NCBI GenBank assembly: GCA_027490875.1 | Contig: JAIXXE010000080.1 | Location: 1 to 10,417 of the forward strand | DNA: 10,417 nt | Source of the DNA: Alphaproteobacteria bacterium | GTDB lineage: Bacteria > Pseudomonadota > Alphaproteobacteria > UBA2136 > UBA6156 | Reading direction: 5' to 3' | Part shown: positions 1 to 6,148 of the stretch, one piece after another | Layout: every line of letters begins with the position of its first letter | How positions within the stretch are numbered: the stretch's first letter is position 1 | Translations under genes and position numbers: made by a program | The notes under the pieces: model-generated | What the model was told of the DNA's origin: nothing | The model's database searches: none | Seen by the model: only the letters and a program-made list of their open reading frames with translations

Positions 1-2486
1 CTGCCAACTTCAATGCTTTCGGTCGCCCGCACCACAATCCGGCTGGCATCCACGCTTTCCACCACACCCGCACGACGGGCGGTTGTCACCACCCCACTGT
101 CGCGCGCCACAGTGGCTTCCATCCCGGTTCCGACCAGCGGGGCATCGGTCCGTACCAACGGCACGGCCTGACGCTGCATGTTCGAGCCCATCAACGCCCG
201 GTTGGCGTCATCGTGTTCAAGGAACGGAATCAAGGCAGCGGCCACGCTCACCACCTGCTTGGGCGAAACGTCCATGCAGGTTACATCGGCACGCGGCATC
301 AGCAGAGTTTCACCGGCCTTGCGGCAGGTTACAAAGTCTTCCGTCAGGTTGCCTTTGGCATCCACTTGGCTGTTAGCCTGCGCCACCACTTCGCGACCTT
401 CTTCCAGCGCGCTCATGTAGCGAACGTCATCGGAGAGTTTACCATCCTTCACCATGCGGTAAGGGGTTTCGATGAAGCCGTACTTGTTGATCCGGGCATA
501 GCTGGCCAAGCTGTTGATAAGACCAATATTCGGCCCTTCTGGCGTTTCAACCGGGCAGATACGGCCGTAGTGCGTCGCGTGCACGTCCCGCACTTCAAAC
601 CCTGCGCGTTCACGGGTTAACCCACCCGGCCCCAAGGCGGAAAGACGACGCTTGTGCGTCACTTCGCTCAAGGGGTTGGTTTGGTCCATAAACTGAGAAA
701 GCTGGCTGCCGGCGAAAAACTCGCGCAGGGCTGCCGCAAGCGGGCGGCTGTTAATCAGGTCGTTAGGCACCATCTGGCCAATTTCGGTGCTGCCCATGCG
801 TTCCTTCACGGCCCGCTCCATCCGCAGCAGCCCAACACGCACCTGATTTTCCATCAGCTCGCCGACCAAACGTACCCGGCGGTTTCCCAAATGGTCAATA
901 TCATCAACCGGTTCATGACCATCACGGATTTTGGTCAGTGCCCGCAGTGTTTCCACAATATCTTGTTTTTGCAGAATCCGGATATCATCACTGGTTTTAA
1001 GGCCAAAGCGCGCGTTCAACTTCATGCGGCCAACGGCCGAAAGGTCGAATTTGTCGCTATCCATAAACAGGCCATTGAACAGCTTGGTGCTGGTTTCAAC
1101 GGTCGGGGGCTCCCCTGGGCGCATCACCTTATAGATTTCCACCAAGGCCTCTTCGGGGCTCTTGGTTTTATCGATATTGAGGGTATTCCGAATGTAAGCC
1201 CCAACGGTCAGGTGGTCAATTTTCAACACCTTAAAGCTCTTCAGCCCCAGCTTTTCAACACTGGCGAGCACGGCATCGGTTACTTCAGTGCCCGCTTCAA
1301 ACAGCACTTCACCACTGTCGGCATCAACCAAATCGTGGGCCAGGAAGCGGCCATGCAGTTCGGCGGGGCTTTGGGCCACCCATTTCACGCCATCCTCTTG
1401 GGCTTTTTTAATCTGGCGACGGGTTGGTTTTTTACCCGCTTCAAATACCACCTTTTTGCTGTCGGCATCCAGCAGGTCTTCAACCAGCTTCACCCCTTCG
1501 TAAAAGAGCGGTTCAAACCCAAGCGCGTAGGTGGCATTCAGGTCGTAGGTTTCAATAATCTTCTTGGCCTTCACCACCTTCTTTTTGGTAGGCGTGGCGT
1601 CGGCGTCGTCGGTCTCGGCCTCTTCGCCTTCAATCAGGGCCACAGCAGTTTTGGCCTTGGTGGCGGCCTTGGCGCTCTTGGTGGCGGCCTTTTTGGCGGT
1701 GGCCTTGGCTGGCGCGGCCTCTTCGGCTTCGACCTTGGGTTTGGCTTTACCGGCGGTGACCCGTACGCTCACGCTGTCGTAGTAGGTATCGATAATCTCT
1801 TGGGTGCTTAAGCCCAACGCGCGCAGCAGCACCGAGGCTGGGATTTTGCGCTTGCGGTCAATCCGCACGTACATGTTATCCTTGTGGTCGAATTCAAAAT
1901 CCAGCCAGCTGCCGCGCACAGGGATAATCCGACCCGTAAACAACAGTTTGCCGCTGCTGTGGGTGGTGCCGTCGTCGTGGCTGAAAAACACGCCCGGGCT
2001 GCGCTGCATTTGGCTTACCACCACACGCTCGGTACCGTTGACCACAAAGGTGCCGTTGGGCGTCATCAGGGGCACATCGGCCAGGTAAACTTCTTGCTCT
2101 TTTATATCTTTAATATTGCGGGCGCCGGTGGCGTGGTCAACGTCCCACACCGTCAGACGCAGGGTGACGCGGCAGGGCGCGGCGAAGGTCAGGTCGCGGG
2201 TGCGGCATTCATCAATATCAAATTTAGGATCTTCCAGGCGGTAGCCAAGGTAGTCCAGCTCGGCAATTCCGGCGTTATCCTTCATCGGGAAGATGCTGTT
2301 GAAGGCGCCATCGAGGGTATAGAAGGTGTTCTTGCTGGCGCGCTTTTCGGCCAAGAACAGGTCGTAGCTGGATTGCTGCAATTCAAGCAGGTTAGGGATT
2401 GTTGCCACCGAAGTAAGGCGGCCAAAGTTGCGTCGGATGCGTTTGCGCTCGGTGAAACTCAGAGTTCCTGCAACGTGATGTGCCAT
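1..2486 (-). CDS. rpoB: DNA-directed RNA polymerase subunit beta (5' part, cut by window edge)
   Basis: Core RNA polymerase beta subunit, forming one side of the catalytic cleft. The reverse strand stays open from ATG at 2486 to the window edge, giving about 828 residues; the C-terminal catalytic part lies outside. The N-terminus has the family motif KRIRRNFG (about residues 15-22). The rifampicin-pocket region is near residues 595-620: SQLSQFMDQ, then THKRRLSALGPGG, followed by VETPEGPNIGL. The positions matching E. coli D516, H526 and S531 are D601, H611 and S616, so the common resistance positions look wild type. MRPGEPPT and DDIDHLGNRRVR are also present. Residues about 243-310 are an Ala/Lys/Glu-rich low-complexity insertion absent from E. 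coli RpoB. The start has only a weak ribosome site (AGGGGG, 10 bases upstream). rpoC presumably follows to the left, but this is not seen. Confidence 0.98.
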   Translation of the reverse strand, partial: MAHHVAGTLSFTERKRIRRNFGRLTSVATIPNLLELQQSSYDLFLAEKRASKNTFYTLDGAFNSIFPMKDNAGIAELDYLGYRLEDPKFDIDECRTRDLTFAAPCRVTLRLTVWDVDHATGARNIKDIKEQEVYLADVPLMTPNGTFVVNGTERVVVSQMQRSPGVFFSHDDGTTHSSGKLLFTGRIIPVRGSWLDFEFDHKDNMYVRIDRKRKIPASVLLRALGLSTQEIIDTYYDSVSVRVTAGKAKPKVEAEEAAPAKATAKKAATKSAKAATKAKTAVALIEGEEAETDDADATPTKKKVVKAKKIIETYDLNATYALGFEPLFYEGVKLVEDLLDADSKKVVFEAGKKPTRRQIKKAQEDGVKWVAQSPAELHGRFLAHDLVDADSGEVLFEAGTEVTDAVLASVEKLGLKSFKVLKIDHLTVGAYIRNTLNIDKTKSPEEALVEIYKVMRPGEPPTVETSTKLFNGLFMDSDKFDLSAVGRMKLNARFGLKTSDDIRILQKQDIVETLRALTKIRDGHEPVDDIDHLGNRRVRLVGELMENQVRVGLLRMERAVKERMGSTEIGQMVPNDLINSRPLAAALREFFAGSQLSQFMDQTNPLSEVTHKRRLSALGPGGLTRERAGFEVRDVHATHYGRICPVETPEGPNIGLINSLASYARINKYGFIETPYRMVKDGKLSDDVRYMSALEEGREVVAQANSQVDAKGNLTEDFVTCRKAGETLLMPRADVTCMDVSPKQVVSVAAALIPFLEHDDANRALMGSNMQRQAVPLVRTDAPLVGTGMEATVARDSGVVTTARRAGVVESVDASRIVVRATESIEVG
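1558..1760 (-). other. Ala/Lys-rich low-complexity insertion encoded within rpoB
   Basis: About 68 codons (RpoB residues ~243-310) read as an Ala/Lys/Thr-rich basic stretch (for example AKATAKKAATKSAKAATKAK), then an acidic patch (EGEEAETDDADA), then a second basic run (TPTKKKVVKAKK). The flanking sequence aligns by eye with the beta lobe region of E. coli RpoB, so this is an in-frame insertion in an otherwise conserved protein. The reading frame continues on both sides, arguing against a sequencing error. The composition resembles histone H1-like tails; any function is inference. Confidence 0.85.
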
Positions 2487-2594
2487 GGAAAGATAACCCC
2501 CTATAAACCTGTTTACATTTACTTTTAAGGCTTTGGTTCGGCCCCTGAAGCTGGGCGCGAGGGTGGCGGATATTACCGAGTAACAGGCCGCAAC

Positions 2595-2625
2595 AGCACC
2601 CTAAAGGGAGACTGCTAGGGGTGCT
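2595..2625 (-). other. Imperfect hairpin in the rpoB leader
   Basis: The arms AGCACCCTA (2595-2603) and TAGGGGTGCT (2616-2625) pair with one bulged base. No T run follows on either strand, so this is not a simple intrinsic terminator. It lies at the start of the predicted rpoB transcript and overlaps the candidate -10 box. It could be an operator-like dyad, a leader structure or chance. Confidence 0.4.
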
Positions 2626-2652
2626 TCTACGCACAATCGGCGGGGGCGTCAA
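2624..2652 (-). promoter_or_regulatory. Candidate rpoB promoter
   Basis: On the reverse strand, TTGACG (2652-2647) is followed after exactly 17 bases by TAGAAG (2629-2624). This is a good -35 with a 4/6 -10. Transcription would start near 2617, leaving a leader of about 130 bases before the rpoB ATG. It is the best match in the gap. A promoter near rpoB is expected here because the usual upstream ribosomal-protein genes are missing. Confidence 0.45.
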
Positions 2653-2693
2653 GGGGGTAGCCAAGGCCTTTCCTGTTTGTTGACCGCCCCGCC

Positions 2694-2721
2694 CTACCAC
2701 CCCGCTCTACTGCCCCGCTCT
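2694..2721. repeat. Two-copy 13-bp tandem repeat
   Basis: CTACCACCCCGCT is followed directly by CTACTGCCCCGCT, an 11/13 match, and then CT. It lies in the C-rich stretch just before the DUF1636-like gene. A TTGACC (2680-2685) lies just upstream without a convincing -10 partner. The meaning is unknown; it may be slippage. Confidence 0.5.
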
Positions 2722-2762
2722 GGCGCTAGGCAATGGCTGCCCCATGCGCTAAAGTTACTGCC

Positions 2763-3194
2763 ATGAGCACCCCGCCCAAAACCCAACTTAACAACCCTGT
2801 ATTGCAGGTATGCCTGCAATGCGGCAGCACCCAGCGCGACGAGGATGGCCTTAAGTTCGCCAACCCTGCCGCCCTCCAGCTGGCCACTGCTTGGGAAGCC
2901 TTGGCCGCACCGCTTGGGGTACGGGTGCAGCTGGTAAGGTGCTTGGGCCATTGCACCACGCCAATTGCCTGGGCGGTACGGGCCGAAAATGCGTGGTGCT
3001 ACACCTTTGCCCCAGCGCCGGAAGGTGCTGACGCGCTGGAAGAATTTTTAAAGACCTGGCTGGAAGCCCCCAACGGGCTCGTCCAGAAAAAAGCCATGCC
3101 GGCCAGCGTTAAGGCCGCCTACCAAAGCCGCCTGCCCGCACCCGGCGAACACGCCAGCTACCGCCTGCCGCCAGAAGCGGCCGAGACCTTTTAG
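2763..3194 (+). CDS. DUF1636-like putative metal-binding protein
   Basis: A 143-residue cytosolic protein resembling the DUF1636 family of predicted metal-binding proteins, a small ferredoxin- or thioredoxin-like family of unknown biochemical role. The visible signature is a paired-cysteine layout: VCLQC near the N-terminus and CLGHC near residue 60. These are followed by an aromatic strand (AWCYTFAP), a central EFLKTWLEAPNGLV and a C-terminal SRLPAPGE, in the order usual for the family. The four cysteines could hold a [2Fe-2S] cluster or a metal; that is family-based inference. The start at 2763 lies close to the cysteine motif, as is usual. An in-frame ATG at 2733 would add MAAPCAKVTA; neither has a clear ribosome site. 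The gene diverges from rpoB and its TAG overlaps the stop of convergent greA. Family members often sit near cobalamin genes, but none is here. Confidence 0.78.
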   Translation: MSTPPKTQLNNPVLQVCLQCGSTQRDEDGLKFANPAALQLATAWEALAAPLGVRVQLVRCLGHCTTPIAWAVRAENAWCYTFAPAPEGADALEEFLKTWLEAPNGLVQKKAMPASVKAAYQSRLPAPGEHASYRLPPEAAETF

Positions 3195-3673
3195 CCAATC
3201 GGCTTGAACGCGACGGTCAACACCTCGTAGGTGCGCTTGCCGCTGGGGGCAAGCACCACCGCTTCATCGCCCGGTTGCTTGCCTAATAAGGCCCGGCCCA
3301 ACGGGCTGGTGGTGGAAAGCCGACCAGCGTCCAGATTCGCCTCATCGGGGCCAACCAAGGCATAGGTTACCTGGTGGTCGGTGTCGACATCCACCAGCGT
3401 GAGGGTCGCGCCCAGCACGGCCTTGGTGCCCTTTAACTTAAGTGGGTCAATCAGGTCGGCGCGCGAAAGGGCGCTTTCCAGCACGGCAATGCGGCCTTCG
3501 TTAAAGGCTTGCTGTTCCTTGGCGGCATGGTATTCGGCGTTTTCGCTCAGGTCGCCGTGGCTGCGGGCCTCTTCAATGGCAGCAATAATGGCAGGCCGCT
3601 GCCGATGCAACAAATCCTTAAGTTCCGCGCTCAAGCGGGCATGACCGTAGGTGGTCATTGGTACGCGTTCCAT
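3191..3673 (-). CDS. greA: Transcription elongation factor GreA
   Basis: GreA binds in the secondary channel of RNA polymerase and stimulates cleavage of backtracked RNA, rescuing stalled complexes. The 160 residues match the usual length. The N-terminus MERVPMTTYGHARLSAEL aligns with E. coli GreA. The N-terminal coiled coil spans about residues 10-75. The tip sequence SHGDLSENAEYHAAKEQ keeps the two acidic residues needed for cleavage (D41 and E44, same numbering as E. coli). The C-terminal FKBP-like domain includes GATLTLVDVD, TYALVGPDEA and SPLGRALLGK. The frame is open upstream to 3949, but 3673 is the start by homology and has a GGAGGGGAG ribosome site. The gene is convergent with the DUF1636-like gene, sharing stop-codon bases, and divergent from the 154-aa gene. 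Confidence 0.97.
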   Translation of the reverse strand: MERVPMTTYGHARLSAELKDLLHRQRPAIIAAIEEARSHGDLSENAEYHAAKEQQAFNEGRIAVLESALSRADLIDPLKLKGTKAVLGATLTLVDVDTDHQVTYALVGPDEANLDAGRLSTTSPLGRALLGKQPGDEAVVLAPSGKRTYEVLTVAFKPIG

Positions 3674-3717
3674 CTGGTTTCTGCTCCCCTCCAAAAAAAT
3701 ACGGCCCTCGTTTGGGC

Positions 3718-3732
3718 TTAACCAAAGTTTAA
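3718..3732. promoter_or_regulatory. CtrA-type full site TTAA-N7-TTAA at the greA promoter
   Basis: TTAA (3718-3721), seven bases, TTAA (3729-3732), followed by C, fits the full CtrA box TTAA-N7-TTAAC. It covers the predicted greA -10 box and start point, a position where binding would repress. I found no other exact TTAA-N7-TTAA in the window. Actual CtrA binding is inference. Confidence 0.5.
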
Positions 3733-3754
3733 CAAAAATAAATTCTTCTGGCAA
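3726..3754 (-). promoter_or_regulatory. Candidate greA promoter
   Basis: On the reverse strand, TTGCCA (3754-3749) is separated by 17 bases from TAAACT (3731-3726). The predicted start is near 3719, giving a leader of about 46 bases. The -35 matches 5/6 and the -10 matches 4/6, with an AT-rich spacer. Confidence 0.6.
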
Positions 3755-3758
3755 GAAC

Positions 3759-3789
3759 TTGACAGAACAGCGGGCTGTGATTGTATAGA
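3759..3789 (+). promoter_or_regulatory. Promoter of the 154-aa gene, with a 19-bp spacer
   Basis: A perfect TTGACA (3759-3764) is followed by TATAGA (3784-3789) after 19 bases, about 2 longer than optimal. The spacer holds the palindrome ACAGC-GG-GCTGT (3767-3778). A long spacer containing a dyad is the layout used by MerR-family activators. A second dyad, AGAAACG/CGTTTCT (3787-3811), covers the predicted start point. The -35 box lies 5 bp from the greA -35 on the other strand. Confidence 0.6.
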
Positions 3790-3811
3790 AACGAAAAATT
3801 TTCCCGTTTCT
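3787..3811 (+). promoter_or_regulatory. Dyad at the transcription start of the 154-aa gene
   Basis: Seven-base perfect arms, AGAAACG (3787-3793) and CGTTTCT (3805-3811), surround an A5T4 core. The dyad runs from the end of the -10 box into the leader, and the tandem repeat GTTTCTCCC (3806-3814 and 3816-3824) overlaps its right arm. It could be an operator or a 5' RNA hairpin placed about 14 bases before the ribosome site. Confidence 0.4.
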
Positions 3812-3836
3812 CCCTGTTTCTCCCAAGGAGGGTGTC

Positions 3837-4301
3837 ATGGAATGGAAATCTGTAATCAAATTCTCTTCTCTTATCAATGAAGAACTCTTACGGGAAATGC
3901 TGGCCGGGCTTTGTTGGCTGTTACCTGATACCAGGCAAATGCTGGCCAAAGGCGGGGTTCGGCCAGAGCTGTTCGCCCAGTATGCTGTCTGCGACCAACG
4001 GCTTGAGGACGTTGAAACCTCTCTACTGGCCCTCCAGCCGCAGCTCTATCCGACGACTGGGACTATCATGACTCTAGCTGACCTCAATCTCATCAGGCAG
4101 GCCGTGCTGGATATTGAAGAGGCCTTGGTGCTGCTCGATGTGGCGCTGGTGTTGGGTAACATCACGCCATTGATAGGAAATGAAACCTACCCCCTGCTGG
4201 CAATGATGCGGCTGAGTTTCATGGCCAAACATGTCGAGGTAGCCTTGGCACGGCTGGCCGACCCACTCTTCACGTTCGACATGTTGAAACCCCCGGCTTA
4301 G
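3837..4301 (+). CDS. Hypothetical protein, 154 aa, mainly helical
   Basis: I do not recognise the family. Expression signals are strong: a TTGACA/TATAGA promoter, an AAGGAGG ribosome site (3825-3831) five bases before the ATG, and a terminator hairpin overlapping the stop. The protein is rich in Leu, Ala and Met and poor in Gly and Ser, suggesting a helical bundle. Its helices look amphipathic (for example LNLIRQAVLDIEEALVLLDV) rather than membrane-spanning, and there is no signal peptide. Two cysteines (in LAGLCWLL and YAVCDQ) do not form an obvious metal motif. The first third uses more AT-ending codons (TCT, AAA, TTA) than dnaG. It lies between divergent greA and dnaG, on the dnaG strand, but the terminator separates it from dnaG. 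The dense promoter dyads suggest tight control. Function unknown. Confidence 0.78.
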   Translation: MEWKSVIKFSSLINEELLREMLAGLCWLLPDTRQMLAKGGVRPELFAQYAVCDQRLEDVETSLLALQPQLYPTTGTIMTLADLNLIRQAVLDIEEALVLLDVALVLGNITPLIGNETYPLLAMMRLSFMAKHVEVALARLADPLFTFDMLKPPA

Positions 4302-4312
4302 GCTGGGGGTTT
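4287..4312 (+). terminator. Hairpin terminator overlapping the stop of the 154-aa gene
   Basis: AAACCCCCGGC pairs with GCTGGGGGTTT (one G-T pair) around the loop TTAG, giving an 11-bp stem. The TAG stop lies in the loop region. The following T run is only TTT before CG, so termination may be partial; the symmetric ends could also act on the reverse strand. dnaG begins 33 bases after the hairpin. Confidence 0.65.
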
Positions 4313-4331
4313 CGTCCGTTAAGGCACCTGT

Positions 4332-4339
4332 GCTACAAC
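4332..4339 (+). promoter_or_regulatory. Candidate -10 box for a leaderless dnaG transcript
   Basis: GCTACAAC fits the Caulobacter housekeeping -10 consensus GCTANAWC exactly and also reads as an extended -10 (TGC-TACAAC). A start 6-8 bases downstream would fall on the dnaG GTG at 4346. No clear -35 precedes it, because the terminator hairpin ends at 4312. The lack of a properly spaced ribosome site before dnaG fits a leaderless message. Confidence 0.4.
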
Positions 4340-4345
4340 GCAAGG

Positions 4346-6091
4346 GTGAAGTACCCACCTGCCCTGCTCGAGCAAATTAAAGCGCGTGTGCCGCTGCTGG
4401 AAGAAGTGCGGCGGGTGGTGCCGAAGGTACAGAAAAAGGGCAAGTTCTGGTGGGCCTGTTGCCCTTTTCATGGCGAAAAGACGCCCTCGTTCCATATCCG
4501 GGAAGAACAGGGCAGCTACTACTGTTTTGGCTGTGGCGCCACCGGCGATGTGCTTACTTTTGTGCAAGAAACGCAAGGCGGCACCTTTAGCGAGGTGGTG
4601 GAACGCCTCGCCCAGCAGGCTGGCCTGAAGCTGCCCGAGCGCGAAGCACCCAACCCCGCCCGCCAAGCGATGTGGGAATCGGGCAAGGACGTACTGACCC
4701 GCGCGAGCATTTTTTACCAACGCAACCTTGGCACCGCTGCCAAGGAGTATTTACAAAAACGCCAGCTTTCGGCCGCCACCGTGGCCGAGTTTGGCCTTGG
4801 TTACAGCCCCGACAGCTACACCGCCACCCGCGAGGCCCTGTTAACCGAAGGCTTTAAGCCCGACGTGCTGCGCGAGGTGGGGCTGGCACTGGCCTCCGAG
4901 CAGGGCAAAGGGGATTACGACCGCTTTCGGGGCCGCCTGATGTTCCCGATTGAAAACCTGAAAGGCGAGGTTGTCGGGTTTGGCGGGCGGGTACTGGGCA
5001 AGGGCGAACCCAAATACCTCAACAGCCCCGAAACATCGTGGTTTAACAAGGGTGGGTTGCTTTACAACCTGCATCGCGCGCGGCCCCATTTTAAAACCGG
5101 GGTGCCGGTGTTGGTGGAAGGGTATATGGATGTCATCGCGCTGTGGCAGGCAGGCTTTAAAACCGCCGTGGCCCCACTGGGGACTGCAGTAGGTACCGAC
5201 CAACTGGCCTTGCTATGGCAACAGCACCCAAGCCCGCTGGTGTGCCTGGATGGCGACCAAGCCGGCCGCAGCGCCGCCACCCGCACGGCCCTGCGCGCTC
5301 TGCCCGTGCTGGAACCGGGGAAATCGCTGCAATTCGCCTTCCTGCCCGAAGGCGATGACCCCGACAGCCTGGTGCAAAAGGATGGCCTTGGGGCCTTCCG
5401 CAGCGTACTGGCCAACCCCCGCAGCCTTGAACAAGTGTTGTGGGAGCATCTTTCCGCCGGGCTGGATCTGGCAACCGCCGACGGCAAGGCCACTGCCGAC
5501 GCCAAGCTGACCGAGCTGCTGGCCGAGATAAAGCACCCCGTGGTGAAACAGGCCTACCGCACCAGCCTGAGAGAAAAGGTTTACCAAAGCGCCAAGGCCG
5601 CCCGTGGCGGGCCGCGCCGTAAGGCCGACACACTGCTGCCTGCCACGGTACAGGCCGCCGAGGACTACCGCCCCGCCATCCAGGGCGAACCGGCAGTAAG
5701 GCTGTTGCTGGCGTTGGTCTGCCGTTGGCCCGCCATTATGCCGCAGGTGGTGGAAGACCTTGGTACGCTCCCCTTAACACCGGGGCCATTGGCCGAGCTG
5801 TTGCAAGCTTTAGTGAGGGCCCATGTGGCGGGGCAGAGTACCGAGCCCGATTTTTCCCAATGGTTGGCCGAAGGCCCCCACGCCACCACGGTGGCCGATG
5901 TACTGCTGAGTAGCGGGGTAACGGCCTTGCCGCAGGAAACCGATGCCCTGCAGGCTTTTCAGGTACAGCATGCCCGTTGGCAAGCCCAGCAGCAGCAATT
6001 GGCAGGGCGCAAGCAGCAACTGAAGGCCACCAACTTCCTCGACCCTCACAGCTGGGCCAGCTTTACAGAAAATATTACAAAAAATCAGTAA
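4346..6091 (+). CDS. dnaG: DNA primase DnaG
   Basis: DnaG makes the RNA primers for chromosome replication, acting with the replicative helicase. The protein has 581 residues, equal to E. coli DnaG. The N-terminal zinc-binding domain has all four ligands, C39, H42, C60 and C63 (CPFHGEKTPSF then YYCFGCGATGD). The polymerase core starts around residue 115; RLMFPI, VVGFGGRVLG and PKYLNSPET mark it. The Toprim metal-binding acids are E258 (LVEGYMDV), D302 and D304 (LDGDQAGR), and D338 and D340 (GDDPDSL). The C-terminal ~140 residues would be the helicase-interacting domain, which is poorly conserved in sequence. The start is GTG, fixed by alignment of KYPPALLEQIKAR; the nearest purine run, AAGG, abuts it and is too close to serve as a ribosome site. 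rpoD, its usual neighbour, is separated by an opposite-strand gene. Confidence 0.97.
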   Translation: MKYPPALLEQIKARVPLLEEVRRVVPKVQKKGKFWWACCPFHGEKTPSFHIREEQGSYYCFGCGATGDVLTFVQETQGGTFSEVVERLAQQAGLKLPEREAPNPARQAMWESGKDVLTRASIFYQRNLGTAAKEYLQKRQLSAATVAEFGLGYSPDSYTATREALLTEGFKPDVLREVGLALASEQGKGDYDRFRGRLMFPIENLKGEVVGFGGRVLGKGEPKYLNSPETSWFNKGGLLYNLHRARPHFKTGVPVLVEGYMDVIALWQAGFKTAVAPLGTAVGTDQLALLWQQHPSPLVCLDGDQAGRSAATRTALRALPVLEPGKSLQFAFLPEGDDPDSLVQKDGLGAFRSVLANPRSLEQVLWEHLSAGLDLATADGKATADAKLTELLAEIKHPVVKQAYRTSLREKVYQSAKAARGGPRRKADTLLPATVQAAEDYRPAIQGEPAVRLLLALVCRWPAIMPQVVEDLGTLPLTPGPLAELLQALVRAHVAGQSTEPDFSQWLAEGPHATTVADVLLSSGVTALPQETDALQAFQVQHARWQAQQQQLAGRKQQLKATNFLDPHSWASFTENITKNQ

Positions 6092-6121
6092 AAAACCCCC
6101 GCCGATGGTCTGGCAGGGGGT
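6090..6121 (-). terminator. Terminator of the 141-aa gene, antisense to the dnaG end
   Basis: On the reverse strand, ACCCCCTGCC pairs with GGCGGGGGT (one bulge) and is followed at once by TTTTTT. The forward strand has no T run after the hairpin, only TCGATTG. The signal is therefore directed at the reverse-strand gene ending at 6149, although the hairpin could also mark the 3' end of dnaG mRNA. Confidence 0.75.
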
Positions 6122-6148
6122 CGATTGATAGGCTTGTTTAGCCACATT

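Noticed and set aside
654..1811. Long forward-strand open frame (385 codons) within the rpoB region
   Set aside because: It is antisense to conserved rpoB codons and its Gly/Phe/Leu-rich end is simply the reverse reading of the Ala/Lys-rich insertion. No ribosome site supports it.
1884..2528. Forward-strand open frame of 214 codons opposite the 5' end of rpoB
   Set aside because: It is antisense to a strongly conserved part of rpoB and has no recognisable protein features.
2595..2625. Hairpin considered as a terminator
   Set aside because: No T run follows on either strand, and it lies at the candidate rpoB start point.
3674..3949. N-terminal extension of greA
   Set aside because: The frame is open to 3949, but the added 92 residues do not resemble GreA, cross the promoter region and overlap the 154-aa gene. 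The start at 3673 has a good ribosome site and aligns with the family.
5062..5633. Reverse-strand open frames within dnaG
   Set aside because: They are shadows of the GC-rich dnaG coding frame, overlap one another and cover conserved primase motifs.
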